A DNA stretch of 41,546 nt. It comes from JBGSYN01 sp041750975. Its GTDB lineage: Bacteria > Pseudomonadota > Alphaproteobacteria > Geminicoccales > Geminicoccaceae. Below are positions 35,203 through 41,546 of this stretch, one piece after another (within the stretch, counting starts at the first letter, position 1; each line of letters starts with the position of its first letter). The notes beneath the pieces were generated by a model. It saw nothing but the letters and a program-made list of their open reading frames with translations. It made no database searches and was not told where the DNA came from. The stretch covers positions 1-41,546 of the forward strand of contig JBGSYN010000252.1 of assembly GCA_041750975.1 (NCBI GenBank), in the 5' to 3' direction. A program made the translations under genes and the position numbers.

Positions 35203-36018
35203 TCAGGCGGCCGCGGCGAGGGGTTCGGCCGCGGGCGACGTCAATTGCTCGAGGCATTCCTCGCGCAGCCGCGCGAAGGCAGGCGTCGAGACGATGCTGC
35301 GGGCGCGCGGACGCTCCAGATCGACCTCGAGACAGGCCCGCACCCGGCCGGGACGGGCCGAGAGGACGTAAATCACGTCGGAGAGAAAGACCGCTTCCTC
35401 GACGTCATGGGTGATGAAGACCACCGTCCGGCCGAAATCCTCCCAGATCTGCAACAGCCATTCCTGCATCGCCGCACGGGTCTGCGCATCGAGGGCGCCG
35501 AACGGCTCGTCGAGCAGGATGATATCGGTGTCGCACAACAGCGTGCGCAACAGTGCTGCCCGCTGGCGCATGCCGCCGGAAAGGGCGCGCGGATATTGCG
35601 TCTCGAACCCGCCCAGCCCATAGCGCTCGAGATAGGGCATGGCCCGCTCCCGTGCCTGCGCCATGGGCACGCCGCGGATTTCCATGCCGAGCACGACATT
35701 GTCGAGCACGGTGCGCCACGGCAACAACAGATCCTTCTGCAGCATGTAGCCAACCCGCCCGATAAAGCCCGTGACATCCTCGCCGTCGATCTCGACGCTG
35801 CCTTCGCTCGGCATCAAGAGGCCGGCGATGACGTTGAAGATCGTCGACTTGCCGCAGCCGGAGGGGCCGATCAGGCTGACGAAGCAGCCGGCCTCGACAT
35901 CGATGCTGATCCGGTCGAGCGCCAGAAGCTCGGCCTGCCCCGGCACCTCGAAGATCTGGCTGACCCGATTGAGGCTGATCTTGGGCGGGGCTGCACTGGA
36001 AGCCTCCGTGACGGACAT
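35203..36018 (-). CDS. ABC importer ATP-binding protein, SsuB/TauB type
   Basis: This 271-residue ATPase carries Walker A GPSGCGKST, a Q-loop in GYMLQKDLLLPWRTV, signature LSGGMRQRAALLRTLL, Walker B DIILLDEPFGALD and the switch region VFITHDVEEAVFLSD. It is the first gene of the minus-strand operon 36018-31374; the upstream spacer to the MFS gene (36019-36190) probably contains the promoter. A palindrome lies at the far end of this spacer. The next gene starts 23 bases after its stop. Confidence 0.92.
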   Translation of the reverse strand: MSVTEASSAAPPKISLNRVSQIFEVPGQAELLALDRISIDVEAGCFVSLIGPSGCGKSTIFNVIAGLLMPSEGSVEIDGEDVTGFIGRVGYMLQKDLLLPWRTVLDNVVLGMEIRGVPMAQARERAMPYLERYGLGGFETQYPRALSGGMRQRAALLRTLLCDTDIILLDEPFGALDAQTRAAMQEWLLQIWEDFGRTVVFITHDVEEAVFLSDVIYVLSARPGRVRACLEVDLERPRARSIVSTPAFARLREECLEQLTSPAAEPLAAAA

Positions 36019-36169
36019 GGGTCGGATTTCCCCGGCTGAAATGGATCGCTAACATGGTGGAGCAAGCAGCGTGCCAGTCAGCTTGGGCGTGGAGTTCGGC
36101 CTTCTAATCCTCGACTATCTGCCGAACCCTGCGCCGGCACGCGAGAGACAATCACGTCGAAGCGTCCTG

Positions 36170-36188
36170 CCATAAGTCGGACTTATGG
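36170..36188. promoter_or_regulatory. Perfect 9-bp palindrome in the MFS/ABC spacer
   Basis: CCATAAGTC (36170-36178) and GACTTATGG (36180-36188) form a perfect inverted repeat with a one-base centre. It begins 2 bases after the MFS stop (minus strand) and 152 bases before the ABC operon start. It is symmetric enough to be a dimer-binding operator, or a compact hairpin at the MFS message end; there is no T-run, which argues against a normal terminator. Confidence 0.4.
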
Positions 36189-36190
36189 GC

Positions 36191-37480
36191 CTATGCTTCG
36201 TTCGCAGCAGGCTTGTCCTGCTCTTGTGCAGTGCGGTATTTTTTCGTCGCCCGGGCGAAGACGACGGCGCCGCCGACGATGATCAGCGCGTTCAGCGCCA
36301 AGCCGCCGGCATAGCCGAAGCTCGAGAGATCGATCACCAGACCGGCGAGGATCGGACCGAGCACGAACCCGGCATCGCCCACGGTGCGAAGGACGCCCAT
36401 GGCCGGGCCGAATTTGCCGTCCGGCGCATTGTCGGCGGCGTACGCCATGCTCGCCGGACTGAGCACGCCGACACTGGCGCCGACGAGGATGACACCGACC
36501 GCGAAGGTCCAGACGGCGGAACCGAACGCGATGAGCAACAGGCACAGGGCCAGGGACGCGGTCGAAAGCAGGATCAGGCGCTGATGTCCCAACCGGTCGA
36601 TGAGTAACCCGGCCAGCGGCAGCATGGCGAGGTTGGCGCCCGCCTGCATCGTCATCGCGATCCCGATCGTCCCCAGCGACAACTCGAAACGATGCGCGCC
36701 GATCAGCGGAATGAGCTGCCATTGTGCGGCGGTGCGCGTGAAGAACGTGCCGAATGTGATCATGGTGACGGCCAGAAAAGCCCGATGCCGCAACAGCGAG
36801 GCGAAGGACGAGAACAGTCCCTCGGGGCCACGTCCGCGAGACGATGCGCCTTCGCTCTTGTCGGTATCGAGGGTCTCGGTGAAGCCGAAGATGGCGACCA
36901 TCGAGGCCAGGGCCGCGACTATGGCGAAGGCCCAGAACGGGGCCCTAAAGCCGAAATGCTCGGCGATGAAACCGCCGAAGGAAGGCCCGAGGCCGGCGCC
37001 GAGCAGGATCGCCGTCTGATAGAGCGCCATTACCCGGCCGCGCGTTTTGGGCGTCGAGAGATCGGCGCAGGATGCCATCGCCACCGTCATGTAGCAGCCC
37101 GAGCCGAGGCCCTGCACGAACCGCCAGAACACCAGCCCGTAAAAAGTCTCGGCCAGGGCCGCGCCGACCGAAGCCAGGCACAGAATGAGCGTGCCCGCGC
37201 CGATCAGCCGCTTGCGGCCATGCCGTTCGGCGAGGATGCCGGTCGGGATGTTGACTAGGAGCCGGCCGATACCAAAGGCCGTGATGGTCAACCCGATCAG
37301 CGTTGTGCCGACGCCGAAGCTCGACGCATAGAGGGACAGCACCGGGCTGATCACGCCCATCCCGCTCATCACCAGCATCACCGTAACGAGGACGGGAATG
37401 AGCCTCGGCTGGGCCGCGATCGCGGCAAAATACCCCGTGCCCTCGCCCGCACCCCGCGCCATCCCCGTGCTACTGGCCAT
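36191..37480 (-). CDS. Major facilitator superfamily transporter (drug:H+ antiporter-like)
   Basis: This 429-residue protein has 12 predicted helices. The N-terminal half shows GVISPVLSLYASSFGVGTTLIGLTITAFGIGRLLVNIPTGILAERHGRKRLIGAGT, which includes the loop 2-3 motif (GILAERHGRKRLI) of MFS proteins, and FVQGLGSGCYMTVAMASCADLSTPKTRGRVMALYQTAILLGAGLGPSFGGFI, the motif C helix of exporters. The central loop is short and charged (DTDKSEGASSRGRG). ATG 37480 follows AAGGAAG. Exporter character is suggested by motif C; the substrate is unknown. It is co-directional with its neighbours, but spacers of 170 and 157 bases suggest its own promoter. Confidence 0.88.
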   Translation of the reverse strand: MASSTGMARGAGEGTGYFAAIAAQPRLIPVLVTVMLVMSGMGVISPVLSLYASSFGVGTTLIGLTITAFGIGRLLVNIPTGILAERHGRKRLIGAGTLILCLASVGAALAETFYGLVFWRFVQGLGSGCYMTVAMASCADLSTPKTRGRVMALYQTAILLGAGLGPSFGGFIAEHFGFRAPFWAFAIVAALASMVAIFGFTETLDTDKSEGASSRGRGPEGLFSSFASLLRHRAFLAVTMITFGTFFTRTAAQWQLIPLIGAHRFELSLGTIGIAMTMQAGANLAMLPLAGLLIDRLGHQRLILLSTASLALCLLLIAFGSAVWTFAVGVILVGASVGVLSPASMAYAADNAPDGKFGPAMGVLRTVGDAGFVLGPILAGLVIDLSSFGYAGGLALNALIIVGGAVVFARATKKYRTAQEQDKPAANEA

Positions 37481-37637
37481 TATTGTGCTTCCTTCGTTGT
37501 TGCGCCACGACCGCCGAGCAAGGACCAGGCCACCGGTTCTCGCCGCGCCAGGCGCCGATCACGGCCTCAAGCTAGGATCGGCTGGCTTCTTGTCGACCGC
37601 GCCGCACTCGACGCTCGTTGCGTCGGGACTGGAGTCT

Positions 37638-39083
37638 CTACTCCTGCCAATATTCGAAGGTAAAGAGCACGATGACGGTGAGTATTTCCAGCCGCCCCAG
37701 CAACATGCCTAGACAGAGCAGCCATTTGGCTGGATCGGGCAGGCTCGCGAAATTGCCCGCGGGGCCGATCGTGCTGCCGATTCCCGGGCCGACATTGGCG
37801 AGCGAGGTCGCAGCCGCACTGATGGCCGTCACGAAATCCAGCCCCAGCAATGTCAGCGCCAATGTCAAAACGACGTTGGCAAGGACATACATCCCCAGAA
37901 ATCCCAGCACGATCATCTCGATGCGAGGGCCGATCCGCCGTCCCTGATAACGCTGGGTGAAAACACCGTTCGGATAGAGCAGCTCGTTGAGCTGCCGTCC
38001 GACGGATTTGGCGACGATGACCAGTCGCATGACCTTAAGCCCACCCGATGTCGAGCCGGCGCACGCCCCGAGATAGGTGATGAAAAAAAAGAAGGCGGCA
38101 GCAAACGGGCCCCATAGCGTATAGTCGATTGTCGCATAACCCGTTGTCGTAATGACCGACACGACGTTGAACGCGACATAGCGAAAACTGTCCAGGAACC
38201 CGTAGTCCGAATTCGTCCACAGCCAGATCGTGAGGCCGGCAATGAAGACGGACAACAGCGGCACGATCGTCCTGACCTGATCGTCGTCGAAAAAGACCAT
38301 GCGTCCCTGGAAAACCAGCCTCACATAGATGACGAACGGAATACCGCCGATCAACATGAACAAAGTCGCGGTGAGCTGCAGCGAGATGTCGTCGAAATAG
38401 CCGAACGATTGATCGTGGGTCGAAAATCCCCCGGTCGAGATGGTCGTCATCGCATGATTGATCGCATCGAACGCATTCATGCCGAGACCGCGGTAGGCCA
38501 CGGCACAGATGACCGTGAGCGCGCTATAGACCAGGACGAGCGAGATGATGATGGCCGAGCTCCGCGGCATCACTTTCTCGGAGCGATCGGACGATTCCGT
38601 CTGGAACAGCTGCATCCCGCCGATCCGGAGAAACGGCAGAAAGACGATCGCAAAGGCGACGATTCCAACACCGCCGATCCACTGCATCATCGACCGCCAA
38701 AGCAGAATGCCCTGGGACATGTCGTCGAGGCCGACCAGCACCGTCGAGCCCGTGGTCGAAATTCCGGAAACCGCCTCGAAAAAAGCGTCCACGAAGCGAA
38801 TGTCGAGATCGCTCAGATAAAGCGGCACCGCGGCGAACAGGCTCATGAAGAACCAACTCGACGTGGTCAGCAGAAAGGCCTGGCGAAACCCGATGGTCCG
38901 GTCCTCATGCCAGTTGACCAATACCAGCATGCTGCCGAAGAAAATGGCAATGAATGCGCCCAGCAGAAAAGCATCCGCATTGCTGTGATCCGCATGCCAA
39001 TCCACCAGCGCCGGCACAAGCTGAAATACCCCCAGAACATTGAGAAGTATTCCGATTGTTAATCCGACGATATCGAGCTTCAT
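37638..39083 (-). CDS. trkH: TrkH-family potassium uptake protein
   Basis: This 481-residue membrane protein forms the K+ pathway of the Trk system. Four pore-loop segments can be read in order: SGISTTGSTVL, MTTISTGGFSTHD, SVITTTGYATIDY and SLANVGPGIG, each with the glycine of the selectivity filter. WHEDRTIGFRQAFLLTTSSWF and AYLGACAGSTSGGLKVMR-like loops (here ITYLGACAGSTSGGLKVMR) are typical of TrkH rather than KtrB. ATG 39083 has no strong ribosome site. The cytoplasmic TrkA partner is not in the window. The 434-base spacer upstream carries a perfect hairpin at 39151-39175. Confidence 0.93.
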   Translation of the reverse strand: MKLDIVGLTIGILLNVLGVFQLVPALVDWHADHSNADAFLLGAFIAIFFGSMLVLVNWHEDRTIGFRQAFLLTTSSWFFMSLFAAVPLYLSDLDIRFVDAFFEAVSGISTTGSTVLVGLDDMSQGILLWRSMMQWIGGVGIVAFAIVFLPFLRIGGMQLFQTESSDRSEKVMPRSSAIIISLVLVYSALTVICAVAYRGLGMNAFDAINHAMTTISTGGFSTHDQSFGYFDDISLQLTATLFMLIGGIPFVIYVRLVFQGRMVFFDDDQVRTIVPLLSVFIAGLTIWLWTNSDYGFLDSFRYVAFNVVSVITTTGYATIDYTLWGPFAAAFFFFITYLGACAGSTSGGLKVMRLVIVAKSVGRQLNELLYPNGVFTQRYQGRRIGPRIEMIVLGFLGMYVLANVVLTLALTLLGLDFVTAISAAATSLANVGPGIGSTIGPAGNFASLPDPAKWLLCLGMLLGRLEILTVIVLFTFEYWQE

Positions 39084-39516
39084 GCGCAGGTAATGAACTT
39101 CTATTTATTGATGTCTGGAAAATTTTTATTCATCTGAATAAGAGAAAGGCGAAGGGGATTTGCGAAATCCCCTTCGGAACCCCTCGGGCTTTGGGCGATG
39201 GGCATTCTGCTGAAAGGCGCTGTTCGTTCGGCCGTCGGGTGCGTGCAGACTTCATCACCAACTCTACCCCCGCAAGGATGAAGTGTTCGCGGCGGCCCGG
39301 TGCCCTCTTGGCATCCGGCGTGCCTGGCGCTACGCCCAAGATATCCTTGTCCTGCGTCCGGTCCATCTACCAAACTGTCCATCCATGGAATGAAATTGGG
39401 ACAGCGGCACAACGACTTCGTATGGTGCCGAAGACAAGAGAAATTGTGCCCCTCCGATTGCATGCGTCAAAGCACAACCGGAGAGAGGCAGGGGGATAGT
39501 TAGAGAAATCGCGGGC
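39084..39516. other. Gene-free spacer between trkH and the pentapeptide gene
   Basis: No convincing gene lies here. Open frames on both strands (for example 39056-39499 plus and 39101-39463 minus) have no domain, no ribosome site and disagree with each other. The only clear structure is the hairpin at 39151-39175. The region must hold the start signals of the divergent trkH and pentapeptide genes, but I cannot place them. Confidence 0.6.
39151..39175. repeat. Perfect 11-bp hairpin upstream of trkH
   Basis: GAAGGGGATTT (39151-39161) pairs exactly with AAATCCCCTTC (39165-39175) around a GCG loop. Read on the minus strand it is followed by GCCTTTCTCTTATT, a pyrimidine-rich stretch, 68 bases before trkH; this resembles a leader terminator for trkH or the end of an unseen transcript. 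It could also be a dispersed repeat. Confidence 0.55.
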
Positions 39517-40014
39517 ATGGCGGAAGCAACGGAGGAGGATTCGGCCAAGGCGGGCTAGCCCGAGTTTCTCGACGAAGACTTCGCCGTCGAACGCATCAAG
39601 GATCTCGTCACGACGGCGCGGACGACATGGTTTGCGCAGCTCGGCTTCCTCGCCTTTGTCGGCCTCACCCTCGTCAGCGTCCGGGATGTCGACTTCTTCT
39701 CCGTCTCCTCCGCGATCGATCTGCCGATCGTCAACATCGCCATTCCGACCACGACGTTCTTCTGGACCGCAGCCTGGCTTGCCGCCATCCTGCACACCTA
39801 TCTGCACCTGCAACTGCTCAAGCTCTGGGATGCCCTGGCCGCAGCGCCGCCCTCGATCGGCGAGCTGAATCTGGGCGATCGGATTTTCCCGTGGCTCGTC
39901 AATGACTGGGCGCTGCGGCGGCGCGCGGATCGCCCGATCGTCAGGCGTCCGCTAGACCTGCTGGCAACGTTCGTCATCGAACTTCTGATTTGGTGGGCAA
40001 CACCGCTGGTCCTG
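39517..40014 (+). pseudogene. N-terminal part of the pentapeptide-repeat membrane protein, interrupted by an amber codon
   Basis: ATG 39517 opens a frame (MAEATEEDSAKAG) that hits TAG at 39556-39558, codon 14. After it the same frame is open and clearly coding through to 41355: PEFLDEDFAVERIKDLV, then a helix FAQLGFLAFVGLTLVSV, then TTTFFWTAAWLAAILHTYLHLQLLKLWDAL, GDRIFPWLVNDWALRRR and ELLIWWATPLVLMAFWW. This is the membrane-bound N-terminus expected for such proteins, and no ATG, GTG or TTG occurs in frame between the TAG and 40015. Either the gene is newly inactivated, the stop is read through, or the base is a sequencing error (CAG to TAG is one change). Confidence 0.75.
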
Positions 40015-41355
40015 ATGGCGTTCTGGTGGAAGTCGATGCCGGCGCATGATGCGCCGCTGACGCTTCTCATTGCCGCCGCACTCGCCCTGAGCATTCTGGC
40101 GTCCGTGCTATGTCGCTTTCGGGCCGAAAGAAGGCTTCGACGTCCCGGCCTCGACTTTGCCGCCAGGGAGCGCCCAGACTATTTGTCACCAGCCTGGCGT
40201 CGCGCCGGACTTGCCGCCTCGATGCTGCTGGTCGTTCTGAGCCTCGTTCGTACCGAGATCGGCGATACTCAGATCGGCAAATGGCGGATGCCAGGGTTCC
40301 AGACAGCCAGGATCGACCTTGTCGGGGCAGAGATTGCGCAACGTCCGGAGGACTGGCGCGACCGGGACATTGCGCGGCGCCTCTTTCATACCGCCTGGTG
40401 CAAGGATGCCGGCATTCCCCCGCACGCCTGCGAAACACAAGAGAGCGACGACCAACGCCGTGCCCGCGAACGCTGGTGCGAGCAGGCGGATATCGGCAAA
40501 GGGAATTGCGTCGGTCGCTTCGAGAACTTCGATGACCAATTCGCGGAGGAATGGCGCGTCGAACGCGAAGCCTATCTCGCCAACATCACCCGCCCGGACC
40601 TGCAAGGCCGCGATTTGCGTCGCGCCGAGGCACAGGAGGCGTTTCTGGCTGGTGTGGACCTAACAGGAGCGCGGCTCCAGGGGGCGAACCTTAGCGAAGC
40701 GCAGCTCGAGGGGGCGAACCTTCTCGAGGCGAGGCTCGAGGGGGCGAACCTTCGGTGGGCGAGGCTCGAGGGGGCGAACCTTAGCTATGCGCAGCTCGAG
40801 GGGGCGGACCTTGGGTGGGCGCGGCTCCAGGGGGCGAACCTTATCTTTGCGGGGCCCGAGGGGGCGAACCTTAGCTATGCGCAGCTCGAGGGGGCGAACC
40901 TTAACTTTGCGGGGCTCGAGGGGGTGGACCTTGAAGAGGCGGGGCTTCAATCGGCTGCATGGGCCGGCGCCACAATTGGCCCCTCGCCGGCCCATGCAGC
41001 CGATTTTACTGGCGGACATGATCTCAGCCAGGACCAACTAGCGCAAGTCATCGGCGACGAAAATACGATCCTGCCTCGGGACGAAAACGGCAACCAGCTT
41101 CATGTCTGGTCATGTTGGACGGAGGAGGTGGCCGAGAGCTATATCCGAATAGTCGTGGATCGGCGCAAACACATTCGAGTTGTTTTGGATAAACCCGACG
41201 GTTCTCCAGCATTCGAGGGTCGATTTATTTTACAACCTGAATATCTGCGGAAGTTCATAGCCGAGGAAGGTTGGATCTGCCCTCCTGGCGAACAACCGGA
41301 ACCCGCGGGCACGCCGGCACCGGAACCGGCAGAGAGCAACTCTTCCAGCCCCTGA
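40015..41355 (+). CDS. Pentapeptide-repeat membrane protein (main open part)
   Basis: The open part from ATG 40015 gives 446 residues, but this start lies inside the second membrane region, and the true start is probably 39517 (613 codons with the amber). Visible parts are helices TLLIAAALALSILASVL and AGLAASMLLVVLSLV, a soluble region with three to five cysteines (WCKDAGIPPHACET, WCEQADIGKGNC), then ten tandem repeats of the A(N/D)LxxAxLEG type (about residues 213-312), which fold as a right-handed square helix. A C-terminal domain follows (DLSQDQLAQVIGDENTILPRDENG and a Pro/Glu tail). Function is unknown; many family members have no defined role. A perfect 21-bp inverted repeat lies inside the gene. 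Confidence 0.85.
   Translation: MAFWWKSMPAHDAPLTLLIAAALALSILASVLCRFRAERRLRRPGLDFAARERPDYLSPAWRRAGLAASMLLVVLSLVRTEIGDTQIGKWRMPGFQTARIDLVGAEIAQRPEDWRDRDIARRLFHTAWCKDAGIPPHACETQESDDQRRARERWCEQADIGKGNCVGRFENFDDQFAEEWRVEREAYLANITRPDLQGRDLRRAEAQEAFLAGVDLTGARLQGANLSEAQLEGANLLEARLEGANLRWARLEGANLSYAQLEGADLGWARLQGANLIFAGPEGANLSYAQLEGANLNFAGLEGVDLEEAGLQSAAWAGATIGPSPAHAADFTGGHDLSQDQLAQVIGDENTILPRDENGNQLHVWSCWTEEVAESYIRIVVDRRKHIRVVLDKPDGSPAFEGRFILQPEYLRKFIAEEGWICPPGEQPEPAGTPAPEPAESNSSSP
40651..40950 (+). repeat. Ten tandem 30-bp coding repeats (pentapeptide pairs)
   Basis: Units of exactly 30 bases begin at 40651, 40681, 40711 and so on to 40921. Most start GGGGCGAACCTT and end GCTCGAG. Units 40771-40800 and 40861-40890 are identical. 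The near-identity at DNA level, beyond what the protein motif requires, points to recent unit duplication and possible copy-number variation. Confidence 0.9.
40949..41005. repeat. Perfect 21-bp inverted repeat inside the pentapeptide gene
   Basis: The arms 40949-40969 (beginning AATCGGCTGC) and 40985-41005 (ending GCAGCCGATT) are exact complements separated by 15 bases. It encodes QSAAWAGATIGPSPAHAADF. Such a stem is too long for chance in coding DNA and would be very stable in mRNA or single-stranded DNA. Confidence 0.9.
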
Positions 41356-41386
41356 ACCGCAAAAAATTGGTCTCTGAATATATTCC

Positions 41387-41415
41387 TTGATAAAGAATGG
41401 CATCGATGCTAGGCT
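41387..41415 (+). promoter_or_regulatory. Candidate sigma-70 promoter for the edge gene
   Basis: TTGATA (41387-41392) and TAGGCT (41410-41415) are 17 bases apart, the optimal spacing. It lies 37 bases before the ATG at 41452, within a locally AT-richer stretch. The -10 box is a poor match, so this is tentative. Confidence 0.4.
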
Positions 41416-41451
41416 GAAACGATCGTGTCATGATCCAAGGAGTCCGGAGTG

Positions 41452-41546
41452 ATGGGCGAATTCGTTGGCGATCCGAGTACCGGGAAGTCTCAACCCCTGA
41501 CGCCACCCCTCAAAAATCGTGGCCCCAAGACCCCCGAAGGCAAGGC
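41452..41546 (+). CDS. Start of an unidentified gene, cut by window edge
   Basis: AAGGAG (41437-41442) lies 9 bases before ATG 41452, and the frame is open to the end of the window: MGEFVGDPSTGKSQPL, then TPPLKNRGPKTPEGKA. The NRGPKTPEGKA stretch resembles the beginning of small bacterial proteins that continue with an RNALKHGL-like segment and often occur in accessory regions; their function is unknown to me. Only 31 residues are visible, so the family is a guess. GTG 41449 is also possible. Confidence 0.6.
   Translation, partial: MGEFVGDPSTGKSQPLTPPLKNRGPKTPEGK

Noticed and set aside
39056..39499. Plus-strand 147-residue frame and its minus-strand counterpart 39101-39463
   Set aside because: No recognisable domain, no ribosome site, overlaps the trkH start, and the spacer contains a perfect hairpin.
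40660..41037. Minus-strand frame with repeated VRPLEPR units
   Set aside because: It is the antisense of the 30-bp coding repeats; the sense frame continues into non-repeated coding sequence on both sides.

Overview
The window is about 41.5 kb of GC-rich (roughly 63% by eye), densely coded DNA of alphaproteobacterial character. Evidence for this is many solute-binding-protein ABC importers, Sat-CysC and DUF3307 genes, RhaS/RhaT-like sugar operons, and frequent GTG/TTG starts with ATGA or TGATG overlaps. It looks like chromosome or a large replicon of a soil, water or plant-associated Rhodospirillales/Rhizobiales-like organism. I cannot name the genus. No rRNA, tRNA, CRISPR array, insertion sequence or prophage was recognised.

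Left part (1-6.2 kb, plus strand): the tail of an amidohydrolase, an oxygenase alpha-subunit homologue that has lost its Rieske cluster, a COG4091-type oxidoreductase with a SAF-like end, then a MalEFG-type importer without an ATPase gene and a tiny membrane protein. Next (6.2-9.7 kb, minus): a Sat-CysC sulfate-activating enzyme and an FGGY pentulose kinase.

Sugar operon (9.8-18.4 kb, plus): RbsB/RhaS-like binding protein, double-ABC ATPase, two permeases, a second FGGY-type kinase, a class II aldolase and a MocA/aldo-keto reductase fusion. Five consecutive genes overlap or abut. This reads as uptake, phosphorylation and aldol cleavage of a sugar or polyol, with redox steps. It diverges from the first kinase across a 104-bp spacer carrying a perfect 12-bp inverted repeat.

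Signalling region (18.5-25 kb): a Crp/Fnr-type regulator divergent from a periplasmic protein, a decayed LysR gene, then FecR-like and cNMP-binding/EAL genes (minus) divergent from a CHASE2-adenylate cyclase (plus). These last three could link cAMP to c-di-GMP. A 20-bp-period degenerate tandem array follows at 25.14-25.35 kb.

Right part (25.4-39.1 kb, all minus): DUF3307 membrane protein; a FadR-type regulator, cytochrome b561-like protein, second MalEFG-type importer (again no ATPase) and cupin; then an SsuABC/TauABC-type importer with an isochorismatase-fold amidohydrolase and a LysR regulator; then an MFS exporter-like protein and TrkH. The right edge (39.5-41.5 kb, plus) holds a membrane-anchored pentapeptide-repeat protein whose reading frame is cut by an amber codon at codon 14 and which contains a perfect 21-bp inverted repeat, followed by the start of a further gene.

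Functions are family-level readings made by eye; substrates of the transporters and kinases are not determined.
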